Shown piece by piece: positions 53,946-63,644 of a stretch of DNA of 64,000 nt; positions within the stretch are counted from its first letter, which is position 1; the number at the start of each line of letters is the position of its first letter. The translations under genes and the position numbers were made by a program. Location: assembly GCF_009796765.1 (NCBI RefSeq), contig NZ_CP047023.1, positions 2,773,501 to 2,837,500 of the forward strand. The letters run 5' to 3'. Source of the stretch: Paraglaciecola sp. L3A3. GTDB lineage: Bacteria > Pseudomonadota > Gammaproteobacteria > Enterobacterales > Alteromonadaceae. The notes under the pieces were generated by a model. The model made no database searches. It had not been told where the DNA came from and saw nothing but the letters and a program-made list of their open reading frames with translations.

Positions 53946-55364
53946 TTACAAGGTGACATAACTTACGCCAGTCACCACAAAGGCAAGAATAATATTCAAT
54001 ACAAACCCTTCTCTGGCCATAGTTTTAATACTGAATTTATCCATACCATAGACAATTGCATTGGGTGCAGTTGCGACAGGTAACATAAATGCGCAGCTTG
54101 CACTAATGGCGGCAGGCATCATGATTAAGGCAGGATCGATACCCACGGCTATACCAGTTGCAGCCAAAATCGGCATAAATAAAGTGGCTGTAGCGGTATT
54201 TGAGGTAATTTCAGTTAAAAAAGTAATGAATAGGCAAATAGATAAAACTAATAGAGGTATGGGCAAACTAGACAACCCACTCAATGCATCCCCCAATAAA
54301 AGGCTCAAACCTGATTCAGCAAAAGCTTTAGCAATACAGATACCGCCAGCAAATAATAACAACATACCCCACGGAATCGACACTGCGGTTTGCCAATCGA
54401 GTAGTTTATTCGATCCTTGACTTTCAGCCACTTCACCAAATCTAGTGGCAGTTTTAGTAACCTCTTTAGGCTTATTGCCGTTGGGGATCAGAAACATCAT
54501 AACCACGCCCGCCAATGCAATACTACTGTCACCGATTGTGGTGACGTGTAGCCATACGGTCCAATAAGGTCGAAACATCCATGCTAATGCCACAAACAAA
54601 AACACAGCTAATACGCGTTTTTCGGCAGGTTGCCATTGCCCTGATTTAGGTAATATATATTCTTGTGTATTTTCTAGGTTACGGGTTAACCACCAAGCAA
54701 TAATAGGAATACCAATGACAACAATAGGAACGCCAGTTTTCATCCATTCTAAAAAGCTGATTTCTTTACCTTGGGTTTCAAGATAAACACTCATAAAAAT
54801 AATATTCGGCGGTGTACCCACAGGTGTACCCACGCCACCTAAACTAGCGGCATAGGCAATCCCTAATAACATTGCAACAGTCAATTTAGGATCTTTCACA
54901 TGTTTTAATACTGCAAGGGTGATAGGTAATAACATTAAAGTAGTGGCTGAGTTAGAAATCCACATACTTAAAATCGCAGCGGTTAACATAAAGCCTAGCA
55001 CCAATCGTTTGGCACTTTTACCGCCTGTTACGTTTACTAGATAATAAGCTAAACGACTATGCACGTTGGACTTCTCTAATGCTTTTGACAACATAAATGC
55101 CCCCATCAGCAATATAATGACATGACTCCCTAAAGCCGATGCCGCTTGTTGATGGCTTAATACTCCGGCCATAGGAAAAGCAAAAAATGGGATTAAAGAG
55201 GTAACAGGAATAGGTAAAGCTTCAGTCACCCAGAGCATAGCGGTGAATAAGGTGATGGCCGCAGTAGCCGAAACAACTGAGGTGTTACCTAAATAATTCA
55301 AAATAAAATAAAAAGCCACAGACGAAAATATCGAAAGCAGAAGTAATTTGTTTTTAGTCTGCAT
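53946..55364 (-). CDS. DASS/SLC13 family sodium-dicarboxylate (divalent anion) symporter
   Basis: This 472-residue permease has about 11 membrane helices and both family substrate-sodium motifs: WISNSATTLMLLP and LTEITSNTATATLFMP (SNT). The GVGTPVGTPPNII region and the ending MLPVATAPNAIVYG are also typical. It imports dicarboxylates such as succinate, or sulfate. Its start overlaps the 3' end of nagZ by 11 nt, which couples the two though their functions are not obviously linked. Confidence 0.92.
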   Translation of the reverse strand: MQTKNKLLLLSIFSSVAFYFILNYLGNTSVVSATAAITLFTAMLWVTEALPIPVTSLIPFFAFPMAGVLSHQQAASALGSHVIILLMGAFMLSKALEKSNVHSRLAYYLVNVTGGKSAKRLVLGFMLTAAILSMWISNSATTLMLLPITLAVLKHVKDPKLTVAMLLGIAYAASLGGVGTPVGTPPNIIFMSVYLETQGKEISFLEWMKTGVPIVVIGIPIIAWWLTRNLENTQEYILPKSGQWQPAEKRVLAVFLFVALAWMFRPYWTVWLHVTTIGDSSIALAGVVMMFLIPNGNKPKEVTKTATRFGEVAESQGSNKLLDWQTAVSIPWGMLLLFAGGICIAKAFAESGLSLLLGDALSGLSSLPIPLLVLSICLFITFLTEITSNTATATLFMPILAATGIAVGIDPALIMMPAAISASCAFMLPVATAPNAIVYGMDKFSIKTMAREGFVLNIILAFVVTGVSYVTL

Positions 55365-56367
55365 GGAATTGATCTAATATTTTCTGCACACCTAGATACC
55401 TATCTGTTTTTTGTAAAGATTTAAAATCTAAACAGGCTTGTTTACGCAAGCTATTAGCTCGTAAAGAATGGGGCATATTGCTAGGTAAACCATCAATCAC
55501 CTTGGTCGCACCAGTGGCATCATTACACACTAAAACCATATCACAACCTGCAGTTATCGCTAATTCAGCCCTCTGTACAATATCTCCCATTTGTACCGCA
55601 CCTTGCATAGATAAATCATCAGAAAACACCACACCATCAAATGCAAGTTGCTCTCGCAAAATTTGTTTGATCCAAGTGCTTGAAAATCCAGCAGGTAAAT
55701 CATCTACATCAGGGTAAATAACATGGGCTGGCATCACTGCATCTAACAAGCCTTGTTGATGAATAGCGGCAAAAATTGCCATATCGTGTTCAAAAATGTC
55801 TTGGCGAGTGCGTTTATCTACTGGCATAGCAATATGGGAATCTTCTAAGACATTACCGTGACCTGGAAAATGTTTACCAGTGGCCTTCATACCGGCTTGG
55901 TGCATTCCTTTTATAAAATGACTAGCCAATTTAATAATTTGTGCTGGTTGCTGATGAAAACTTCTATCGCCTATAACTTCTGATACGCCATGAATGTCGA
56001 GCACGGGGGCAAAACTAATATCTATATCAAAAGCCTGTAATTCTGCTGCCATTAACCAACCTAAATGTTGACAGACATCTTCATCTTTCAGGTCATAATA
56101 GTCCGATTTTATTGCTATATCACCCATAGCAGGTATTTTACTAAAACCTTGTCGAAAACGCTGAACTCGCCCTCCTTCATGGTCTGTAGCAATGATCACA
56201 TCATTACGCGTTACCATGCGAATGTGTTTTACTAAATCGGCCAACTGTTTTTGGTCATAATAATTTCGGCTAAATAAAATTAAGCCTCCGACAAGTGGAT
56301 GGTCTAACTTATCTATTTCCTCCAATGACAGTTCATAACCTGCAATGTCTAACATTATTGGCCCCAT
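55354..56367 (-). CDS. nagZ: beta-N-acetylhexosaminidase of peptidoglycan recycling
   Basis: This 337-residue cytoplasmic GH3 enzyme cleaves GlcNAc from anhydro-muropeptides. It starts MGPIMLDIAGYEL, as in known NagZ. It has the His-Asp catalytic loop KHFPGHGNVLEDSH and the nucleophile in VVFSDDLSMQGA. The frame is open further upstream (to 56559), but ATG 56367 has an AGGA site just before it and matches the family start. The following DASS gene overlaps by 11 nt. nadK diverges 160 bp away. Confidence 0.95.
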   Translation of the reverse strand: MGPIMLDIAGYELSLEEIDKLDHPLVGGLILFSRNYYDQKQLADLVKHIRMVTRNDVIIATDHEGGRVQRFRQGFSKIPAMGDIAIKSDYYDLKDEDVCQHLGWLMAAELQAFDIDISFAPVLDIHGVSEVIGDRSFHQQPAQIIKLASHFIKGMHQAGMKATGKHFPGHGNVLEDSHIAMPVDKRTRQDIFEHDMAIFAAIHQQGLLDAVMPAHVIYPDVDDLPAGFSSTWIKQILREQLAFDGVVFSDDLSMQGAVQMGDIVQRAELAITAGCDMVLVCNDATGATKVIDGLPSNMPHSLRANSLRKQACLDFKSLQKTDRYLGVQKILDQFHAD

Positions 56368-56527
56368 CAATCCTTTCCTATTTATAATAATTATTGAACG
56401 ACTATAAAAAGAATCCATTCTTGCAGTCAATGAAAACTTAAAGAATGCACTAAATACACAGAAAGAAATGACTTTCATTACATGCAATGGGTATACTTCT
56501 GCCCATATCGCTATATATCGTAATTCT

Positions 56528-57403
56528 ATGAAATTTAATACTGTTGGTTTAATCGGCAAACAAGCACATGCAGATGCTAATCTTAGCTTTAAAGCATTAA
56601 TCGTTTATCTCACTAAACGCGGCTGCAGGGTGTTAGTTGAAGAACGCACCGCAAAAAAATTAGACTCTCAAGGTTTTGAAGCCGCTGATATTCACACTAT
56701 TGGCAAACAAGCAGACTTAGCTATTGTTGTGGGTGGGGATGGCAATATGTTAGGCGCCGCTCGGATTTTAGCTGAATACAATGTGGCTGTAGTAGGTATT
56801 AACCGGGGGAACTTAGGCTTTCTGACCGACATTAATCCCGATGATATAGAACCTCAATTAGATAGTATTTTTGATGAAAATTATCAAATAGAAGAAAGGT
56901 TTTTATTAACCGTCGAAGTCTATCGCCAAGGAGAATTACAAAGCCATGATACCGCGGTCAACGAAGTAGTTATACACCATGGGAAAGTAGCTCACATGAT
57001 GGAGTTTGAAGTCTATTTAGACAACCATTTTGTTTTTAGCCAACGTTCTGATGGATTAATAGTCGCCACGCCTACAGGTTCTACTGCTTATTCCTTATCA
57101 GGTGGTGGCCCAATTCTTACTCCAACCTTAGATGCGTTAACTTTAGTACCAATGTTCCCTCATACTTTAAGTAGTCGCCCTATAGTGGTAGATGCCAACA
57201 GTATAGTAAAATTAAAAGTTTCTCCTGATAATTCAGACAACTTACAAGTGAGTTGTGACAGCCATATAGTATTAACTGTACTACCAGGCGACCAAGTTAT
57301 TATCAGTAAAAACCCAGCTAAACTTACTCTAATACACCCTGAAAACTACAACTATTTCAATGTATTAAGAACAAAACTTGGTTGGGGTAGTAAACTTTAT
57401 TAA
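56528..57403 (+). CDS. nadK: NAD kinase
   Basis: This 291-residue enzyme phosphorylates NAD to NADP. The active-site GGDG appears in [15 protein letters not shown], followed by [19 protein letters not shown] and [18 protein letters not shown] 56528 is chosen because the protein then begins [17 protein letters not shown], as in the family; a frame upstream to 56468 is an extension only. recN follows after 108 bp, the usual gammaproteobacterial order. Confidence 0.97.
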   Translation: MKFNTVGLIGKQAHADANLSFKALIVYLTKRGCRVLVEERTAKKLDSQGFEAADIHTIGKQADLAIVVGGDGNMLGAARILAEYNVAVVGINRGNLGFLTDINPDDIEPQLDSIFDENYQIEERFLLTVEVYRQGELQSHDTAVNEVVIHHGKVAHMMEFEVYLDNHFVFSQRSDGLIVATPTGSTAYSLSGGGPILTPTLDALTLVPMFPHTLSSRPIVVDANSIVKLKVSPDNSDNLQVSCDSHIVLTVLPGDQVIISKNPAKLTLIHPENYNYFNVLRTKLGWGSKLY

Positions 57404-57481
57404 GCCAAGTTCCTGAACAAAGTTTAAACTTTTTTATTTGAATGCTAGACACAACCCCAAAGCATGGTTATATTTACACCA

Positions 57482-57497
57482 CTGTATAATTAAACAG
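57482..57497. promoter_or_regulatory. LexA (SOS) box upstream of recN
   Basis: CTGT-ataattaa-ACAG is a perfect CTGT-N8-ACAG LexA box, ending 14 bp before the recN ATG. recN is one of the most strongly LexA-controlled genes in E. coli. Confidence 0.9.
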
Positions 57498-57511
57498 GTA
57501 TAGGTATTACT

Positions 57512-59185
57512 ATGCTAACTCACCTTTCCATTCGAAACTTTGCGGTTGTAAAAACACTAGATATTGAATTTAATCTTGGTATGACAGCCGTCACCGGCGA
57601 AACAGGTGCGGGAAAATCCATATCTGTGGACGCCTTGGGATTGTGCTTAGGTGACAGAGCTGATAGTGGAATGGTCAGAACTGGCGCAGAAAAAGCTGAA
57701 GTAAGTGCGAGTTTTGATATTTCTAAACTGCCTGCGGCCTTAAGTTGGCTAGAACAGCATGAATTGGCTGATGACCATGATGTACTCATTAGACGAGTGA
57801 TCTCTTCTGAGGGACGTTCTAAGGCATTTATTAATGGCACACCTGTACCTTTGCAACAACTTAAAAGTTTAGGTTTTTATTTACTCAGTATTCATGGCCA
57901 ACATGCCCATCAACAAATTCTTAAAAATGACCACCAACTTCACTTACTCGATCAATATGCTGAACATCAAAAATTAATCAATTCGGTCAGTGAACATTAC
58001 CAAACTTTACGGAACCAACAAAAACAATATCAAGCCTTACTAGAAGGTCAGCAACAAAGAGATGATCGTAGCCAGTTACTGTCTTACCAAATTGTTGAGT
58101 TAGACGAATTTGCGTTAGCAGAAGGTGAATTTATAGAATTAGAGTTAGAACATAAAAAATTAAGTCATAGCCAAACCCTTCTAGAACAAAGTCAAATTAG
58201 TTTTCATCAACTATATGAGGCAGAAGAGTTTAATGCCCTGTCTGCGGTGCAAAATAGCCTAGACAGATTAACTGAATTGCAACAGCACGATGCCAGTTTA
58301 ACCCCGATTGTTACTATGCTAACTGAAGCTAGCATTCAAATTGAAGAAGCGTCAACTGAACTCAGAGCGTATACCGAACAGCTTGAAATTGATCCTATGC
58401 GTATGCAAAACGTCGAAGCTCGTTACTCCCAAGCCCTAGACTTAGCAAGAAAACATAATGTACAGCCTGAAACTTTATATGACTTACACCAAGAGTTAAG
58501 CCAAGAATATCAAGACTTAGTGCAAGATGACTCTTTATTAGATGGCTTGAAAGAACAATTACAAGTGCTTGAAACCGAGTATCGTGCTGTCGCCCAAAAA
58601 TTAAATATCTCTAGACAAAAAGCGGCAAAATCCTTTGCTAAACAAGTTGAACAACATATCCATAAAATGAATATGGCTGATGCTGAATTTACTATTACAG
58701 TGAAACACGATGAATTTGGCACGCCACATAAATTAGGCTTAGATCACATTAGTTTTATGGTTTCCACCAACAAAGGTCAAGCCCAAGATAAATTAGAGAA
58801 AGTAGTATCAGGCGGGGAATTATCTCGAATTGGCTTAGCGATTCAAGTTATCAGTTCTAGTAACAATCAAGTAGCCACTATGATTTTTGATGAGGTTGAT
58901 AGTGGGATCAGTGGTTCAACCGCTTCTGTAGTAGGAGAATTATTAAGAAAATTAGGCACATCGACTCAGGTTATTTGTGTTACTCACTTGCCCCAAGTCG
59001 CTGCCAGAGCTCACAATCAGATGTTTGTCACTAAGTTTAGCGATAAAAAAACCACAGAAACACACATGATTTGTTTAAAAGAAAATGAACGAATTAAGGA
59101 GTTAGCACGTCTATTAGCTGGAGATACACTCACCGAGTCGGCTATTGCTAATGCAAAAGAATTGTTACAAATAAGCAATTCTTGA
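57512..59185 (+). CDS. recN: DNA repair protein RecN (SMC-like)
   Basis: This 557-residue SMC-family ATPase acts in double-strand break repair. Walker A is GETGAGKSISVDALGLCLGD (about 29-48). A long coiled coil runs from about 150 to 400, followed by the signature VSGGELSRIGLAIQV and Walker B MIFDEVDSGISG. The C-terminal VCVTHLPQVAARAHNQ D-loop/H region is present. A perfect LexA box lies just upstream. Confidence 0.97.
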   Translation: MLTHLSIRNFAVVKTLDIEFNLGMTAVTGETGAGKSISVDALGLCLGDRADSGMVRTGAEKAEVSASFDISKLPAALSWLEQHELADDHDVLIRRVISSEGRSKAFINGTPVPLQQLKSLGFYLLSIHGQHAHQQILKNDHQLHLLDQYAEHQKLINSVSEHYQTLRNQQKQYQALLEGQQQRDDRSQLLSYQIVELDEFALAEGEFIELELEHKKLSHSQTLLEQSQISFHQLYEAEEFNALSAVQNSLDRLTELQQHDASLTPIVTMLTEASIQIEEASTELRAYTEQLEIDPMRMQNVEARYSQALDLARKHNVQPETLYDLHQELSQEYQDLVQDDSLLDGLKEQLQVLETEYRAVAQKLNISRQKAAKSFAKQVEQHIHKMNMADAEFTITVKHDEFGTPHKLGLDHISFMVSTNKGQAQDKLEKVVSGGELSRIGLAIQVISSSNNQVATMIFDEVDSGISGSTASVVGELLRKLGTSTQVICVTHLPQVAARAHNQMFVTKFSDKKTTETHMICLKENERIKELARLLAGDTLTESAIANAKELLQISNS

Positions 59186-59301
59186 AAAATAGGCATTGAT
59201 TGAGCTAACTGGGCTGGGTTAGGATGCTCCGCTAAAAGTAGGTTGGCTTTACCTAAAAATAGGTAGTCGCAGTTTTCAAATGCTAAAAATATTGAGTGAA
59301 A

Positions 59302-59658
59302 ATGAAGTTTAAGAATTTACTAGTTGTAGTCGCCGTTACCCTTATGTTCTCATCTTGTGCAGATTGGATTTTCCGAATTGATGTACCGCAAGGTAACTTT
59401 TTGGATAAAAAAGACGTCGCAAAACTGCGAATTGAAATGACCAAAGAACAAGTTGAATTTGTCTTAGGTAAGCCGGTTGTTGAAGATTCATTCGATCATG
59501 ACACTTGGTATTATTTATATCAAATGAAACGTGGCATGAAAAAACGCGGAGAAGATTTTCGTAAAGAGTTAATAATAAAGTTTGTTGATAATAAAATAAC
59601 TGAAGTAACCGGTGATTTTGAGTTAGCAGAAGATTTTAATACCCCCCTAGATCAATAA
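59302..59658 (+). CDS. bamE: outer-membrane assembly lipoprotein BamE
   Basis: This 118-residue lipoprotein is the small BamE (SmpA/OmlA) subunit of the BAM complex that inserts beta-barrel proteins. The signal ends in the lipobox FSSC. The BamE core is RIDVPQGNFLDKKDVAKLRI, EMTKEQVEFVLGKPVVEDSF and DTWYYLYQMKRG. ATG 59302 is preferred over GTG 59296. It follows recN as in E. coli. Confidence 0.93.
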   Translation: MKFKNLLVVVAVTLMFSSCADWIFRIDVPQGNFLDKKDVAKLRIEMTKEQVEFVLGKPVVEDSFDHDTWYYLYQMKRGMKKRGEDFRKELIIKFVDNKITEVTGDFELAEDFNTPLDQ

Positions 59659-59826
59659 AGCTATTCAGTTTACCTAGATTATTGATTTAGAAGTCTGTAG
59701 TTGTCGACCTGTTATAATTCATCAGCATTTCGGCAGCTATTGATTTTTATTTCCCCTGCTCTCTTCCTTCAAAACTCAACAAAAACCCTTTACACTGCTA
59801 ACCTACTCACCAACCAAGAAATGTAG

Positions 59827-60369
59827 ATGCAGCAACCAAATCACTTCTTATTAATGGCGCAGTATAATTTACGAATGAATGGTCAAGTATTCGAAGCTGC
59901 TCGTCAACTATCAAGTCAGGACTTAACTGAAAATAAAGGGGCTTACTTCGGCTCTATTATTGGCACCTTAAATCATTTATTGGTAGGCGATTTGATCTGG
60001 TTAAACAGATTCGCCACACATTCAGACACTTACTTAAGTTTACAAGCTTTAACTGAGTTTCCTATTACCACTAAATTAGACACAATCATTTATCCTGAGA
60101 TAGAAAGCTTATATGTGGCGAGGCAAGTATTAGATAACATCCTGATAAAATGGCTATCAACAGAGGTGAAGGAAGAAGACTTATCAGCCCCCCACACATA
60201 TACAAATACTAAAGGGGTGCAAAGTACACGTAATTTTGCGGAGCTGCTCAACCATTTGTTTAATCATCAAACTCACCACAGAGGGCAAGTCAGTACCCTA
60301 TTAAACCAATTAAATGTCGATATCGGCGTCACTGATTTTTTGATCGATATTCCAGAGGTTAAACAGTAG
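59827..60369 (+). CDS. DinB-fold metal-binding protein
   Basis: This 180-residue four-helix protein of the DinB/YfiT-like superfamily has the three expected metal-binding His residues: one in GTLNHLLVGDLIW and two in NHQTHHRGQVSTLL. Family members are often thiol-dependent enzymes or damage-induced proteins of unknown substrate. No LexA box is visible upstream. It is alone on its transcript. Confidence 0.85.
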   Translation: MQQPNHFLLMAQYNLRMNGQVFEAARQLSSQDLTENKGAYFGSIIGTLNHLLVGDLIWLNRFATHSDTYLSLQALTEFPITTKLDTIIYPEIESLYVARQVLDNILIKWLSTEVKEEDLSAPHTYTNTKGVQSTRNFAELLNHLFNHQTHHRGQVSTLLNQLNVDIGVTDFLIDIPEVKQ

Positions 60370-60624
60370 CGAGATTCGAGTTACAAGAAAGGGAAAGAAA
60401 CAAGCAGATAAAATCGGCTTGGAACTGAGTGGTTCGGTAAAAGAAAAAAGCTGGCAAAGCTGTAGCTAGGAGATAGATTTTAGTGAATAGCAAGAATCGA
60501 GTGTATATCTCAACATTCTGACTTTATAGAATGGACTTAGGACTAGAAGGGCACAGGAATGACAAGGTTTGAGTTCACGTTTTTTTAATGGCGAAGCCAT
60601 GCTTTATGAACAAAGTGAATGCTG
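60370..60624. repeat. intergenic copy of the dispersed repeat
   Basis: At about 60395-60495 a stretch (gcagataaaatcggcttgga ... gtagctaggagatag) resembles the repeats beside hipBA and the higBA copies, although 43 kb away. No gene. Confidence 0.55.
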
Positions 60625-61734
60625 TTACTCATTAATGTAACTAGGTTTCACACGACTAGGCATGCGTGTCACTAATTCATAACCAATAGTATCTGCCCAC
60701 TTGGCGACTTCATTAACTGACAGATTTTTACCCCAAAGTTCGACATCAGCACCAATTGCAACATCTGATATTCCGGTAACATCAACACAAATTAGGTCCA
60801 TAGACACTCTGCCTACTAAGGTTGCTCTTTGTCCATTCACGATAATGGGTGCACCAGATTTTATATTTCTTGGATACCCATCACCATAACCCACCGCGAC
60901 TGTTGCTATGACGGAGGGTTTGGAAGCGGTCCAAGTATTACCATAACCCACTGAATCACCCGCTTCAATATGGCGAACCGCAATCACCTCAGAACTAAAG
61001 GTCATAGCTGGGAGCAATTTGTCGCCCTGTGTATGAGGAGTATCGAATGGGCTAATTCCATACAGCATTAAACCCGGCCGTATCCAATCTAAATGATAAT
61101 CAGGCCAGCCACATATAGCAGCTGAATTGGCAAAACTCGTTACTATACAGTTTTTATTCACCCCTGCGTGATATTCAATTAGTTCGAGACATTCAGTAAA
61201 AGACTGATATTGCAGGCGAGTAAAGCCATTTTTTAGTTCATCCGCACAAGAAAAATGACTCATTAAAATGATTTGGCTAATATTCGGCGAGTCATTCAAC
61301 ATACTATACACAGAATGGGCAAACTCTGCAGATATCCCTAAACGATGCATGCCCGTGTCGACCTTTAACCAAACACGGATCGGTTGAGAAAATGTCATAC
61401 TCAATATTTCTATGACTTGTCTTTGAGTGTGCAAGACCAATTCGCAGTCATTAGCTAAGGCAAGATCAACCTCATCTACGGTAAAAAAACCTTCAAGCAA
61501 CAAAACGGGCTTACTAATACCAGCTTGTCGTAAATCTAAGGCTTCTTCCAAGCAAGTCACAGTTAACATGTCAACTAAAGGTTCTATCGCCTGCGCCACT
61601 TGACCAGCACCATGCCCGTAAGCATCAGCTTTGACAACCGCAAGTGTTTTAGAGTGTGGTGCTAAAGATTGTGCCAATTGACAGTTGGCCCGAATAGCGG
61701 CTAAATCTATAATTATTTTTGTAGGTCGTGACAT
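60625..61734 (-). CDS. alr: alanine racemase
   Basis: This 369-residue PLP enzyme interconverts L- and D-alanine for peptidoglycan. The PLP lysine is Lys35 in LAVVKADAYGHGAGQ. The second catalytic base Tyr is in VAVGYGDGYPRNIKSGAPI, and the substrate site is RVSMDLICVDVT. Its start lies 6 bp after the stop of the D-amino acid aminotransferase gene, so both are in one operon. Confidence 0.96.
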   Translation of the reverse strand: MSRPTKIIIDLAAIRANCQLAQSLAPHSKTLAVVKADAYGHGAGQVAQAIEPLVDMLTVTCLEEALDLRQAGISKPVLLLEGFFTVDEVDLALANDCELVLHTQRQVIEILSMTFSQPIRVWLKVDTGMHRLGISAEFAHSVYSMLNDSPNISQIILMSHFSCADELKNGFTRLQYQSFTECLELIEYHAGVNKNCIVTSFANSAAICGWPDYHLDWIRPGLMLYGISPFDTPHTQGDKLLPAMTFSSEVIAVRHIEAGDSVGYGNTWTASKPSVIATVAVGYGDGYPRNIKSGAPIIVNGQRATLVGRVSMDLICVDVTGISDVAIGADVELWGKNLSVNEVAKWADTIGYELVTRMPSRVKPSYINE

Positions 61735-61740
61735 AAGTGA

Positions 61741-62610
61741 TTAATAATTAAATTTATTTTTGCTGTATAAAGTTTGCGCCAATTGCCAAATATCCCCTAC
61801 TTTTCCATTCCCTATGGGTTTACCGTCTAGTTCAACAACAGGCACTATTTCTTTACTCGAACTGGTAACCCAAAGTTCATCTGCGTTACGCACTTCGTCC
61901 ATAGTCACCACTTGTTCTTCAATCGTTAATGTTGGCTCTTGACGTAAGATATCGATCAACATTAAACGGGTTATACCAGGTAATAATTGTTTATCCAAAG
62001 GAGGCGTCAACACACTAGTACCTTTGACTATAAACACATTACACGAGCTGGCTTCTGTTAATTCGTTTTGGGCATTATATAAAATAGTCTCATCTACACC
62101 TGATTCTTGACCCGATTGAAAATGCATAACGTTACCTAATAACGAAGTCGATTTTATATCGCAATGTTTCCAACGATGATCTTCAGCACTATTCGCTTTA
62201 AACTGCTTAGTCAGGGTTTTATCAGCAGCTGGCTCAGTTGGTATTTCATACACAAAGGCAAATATCGTAGGAGTAACTTTATCAGGAAATGCATGGAAAC
62301 GTTTAACATCGGCCCCACGACTTACGTGTAAATATACACCTAGATTTCCATTACCGTTTTTAGCCGTTAAGTTTTCTGCAATATCCCGCCAATATTTATC
62401 ACTTTTAGATAACTGAATGCCAATTGTAGCTAAACCTTGTTGCATTCTTTTAATATGCAAAGCAAAGCCAACGAGTTTACCGCTATATGAAGGTACCATC
62501 TCATAAATTCCGTCTCCAAATAAAAAGCCTCTATCCATTGGCGATATTTTCGCCTCATGCATCCGCATATATTCGCCATTTAAAAATACTATATCCGTGT
62601 TAGAGCCCAT
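61741..62610 (-). CDS. dat: D-alanine/branched-chain-like class IV aminotransferase, D-amino acid type
   Basis: This 289-residue fold-type IV PLP enzyme has the PLP Lys153 in HCDIKSTSLLGNVM, which matches the CDIKSLNLLGNV motif of D-amino acid transaminases. The start MDRGFLFGDGIYE is also typical. It should make D-alanine or D-glutamate from the 2-oxo acid. The pairing with alr supports D-amino acid supply for peptidoglycan, though pabC or ilvE-like activity cannot be excluded. Confidence 0.85.
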   Translation of the reverse strand: MGSNTDIVFLNGEYMRMHEAKISPMDRGFLFGDGIYEMVPSYSGKLVGFALHIKRMQQGLATIGIQLSKSDKYWRDIAENLTAKNGNGNLGVYLHVSRGADVKRFHAFPDKVTPTIFAFVYEIPTEPAADKTLTKQFKANSAEDHRWKHCDIKSTSLLGNVMHFQSGQESGVDETILYNAQNELTEASSCNVFIVKGTSVLTPPLDKQLLPGITRLMLIDILRQEPTLTIEEQVVTMDEVRNADELWVTSSSKEIVPVVELDGKPIGNGKVGDIWQLAQTLYSKNKFNY

Positions 62611-62775
62611 AAAACGTAAAATTCAGTCAACTTATTTATAATTAGATTATGCCATGGTTCCCGTTACTAATTGACTAATAAATGTGTCAAAATATATTTT
62701 TTATAGGCTTATTGCTATTGACTGGAATAAGTTACAATACGCTTAAGTTTTCAAAAAAAGATAATTGCTCAAACT

Positions 62776-63633
62776 ATGTTACAAGTTGGAATGGTTCACA
62801 CCTTAGAAGTCATCAATGAAGTTCCTTTTGGTTTTTACCTAGATGGTAAAGACAAAGGGCAAATTTTATTGCCTACCAAAAATGCACCACTGGGATGTAA
62901 AATGGGTGATATGGTTCACGCATTTATTTACCACGATAGTGATGATCGCATTATTGCAACAACTAGACGTCCTAAAGTGTTCGTTGATCATTGTGCATAT
63001 TTAAAAGTTGTGAGCATTACCCCAATTGGTGCATTTGTGGATTGGGGGCTAGAAAAAGATTTATTGGTGCCTTATAGCGAACAAGCTTACCCCATGTCTG
63101 AAGGAATTTCTTACGTGGTGTATGTATTCTGTGATGATGAAACTGGACGTCTTGCGGCATCTACTCGTTTAAGTGATTTTTTATATGAAGAATCAAGTGA
63201 GGAAGGCGGCACTTTTGAACCAAAACAAGAAGTAGATTTACTCATTTGTGGTAAAACAGATATGGGATACAAAGCCATCATTAATGGTTCTCACTTAGGC
63301 CTATTATTTAGAGATGAAGTATTCAAGCCGATCAAAATAGGCCACTCAATGAAGGGCTATATCAAATCAATTCGTGAAGACGGTAAAATCAATTTATGTT
63401 TCCAATTTCATGATCCCACTGCACGAAACACCCTAGAAGAACAAATAATAGAAGATCTTATTGCCCACGACGGCTTATCCACTTTGACTGATAAAAGCCC
63501 TGCTGATGAAATTTCTAAACGATTTAATGTCAGTAAAAATGTCTATAAAAAAGCGCTAGGCTCGCTATATAAACAAAAGCGTATTTTATTAGATAAAATA
63601 AAAGTGACGTTAATAAAAAAAACGGATAAATAG
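62776..63633 (+). CDS. CvfB/YitL-like S1-domain RNA-binding protein
   Basis: This 285-residue protein has tandem S1-like beta barrels: the first begins LQVGMVHTLEVINEVPFGFYL, then YLKVVSITPIGAFVDWGLEKDLLVP, then IKIGHSMKGYIKSIREDGKINLCFQ. A C-terminal winged helix follows (DEISKRFNVSKNVYKKALGSLYKQ), as in CvfB. The family binds RNA and tunes gene expression; the targets are unknown here. It is divergent from dat and followed 11 bp later by the DUF2214-like gene. Confidence 0.9.
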   Translation: MLQVGMVHTLEVINEVPFGFYLDGKDKGQILLPTKNAPLGCKMGDMVHAFIYHDSDDRIIATTRRPKVFVDHCAYLKVVSITPIGAFVDWGLEKDLLVPYSEQAYPMSEGISYVVYVFCDDETGRLAASTRLSDFLYEESSEEGGTFEPKQEVDLLICGKTDMGYKAIINGSHLGLLFRDEVFKPIKIGHSMKGYIKSIREDGKINLCFQFHDPTARNTLEEQIIEDLIAHDGLSTLTDKSPADEISKRFNVSKNVYKKALGSLYKQKRILLDKIKVTLIKKTDK

Positions 63634-63644
63634 CAGGATAAATC

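Noticed and set aside
56368..56559. N-terminal extension of NagZ
   Set aside because: The extension has no homology pattern, overlaps the nadK promoter region and start, and ATG 56367 matches the family start with a good ribosome site.
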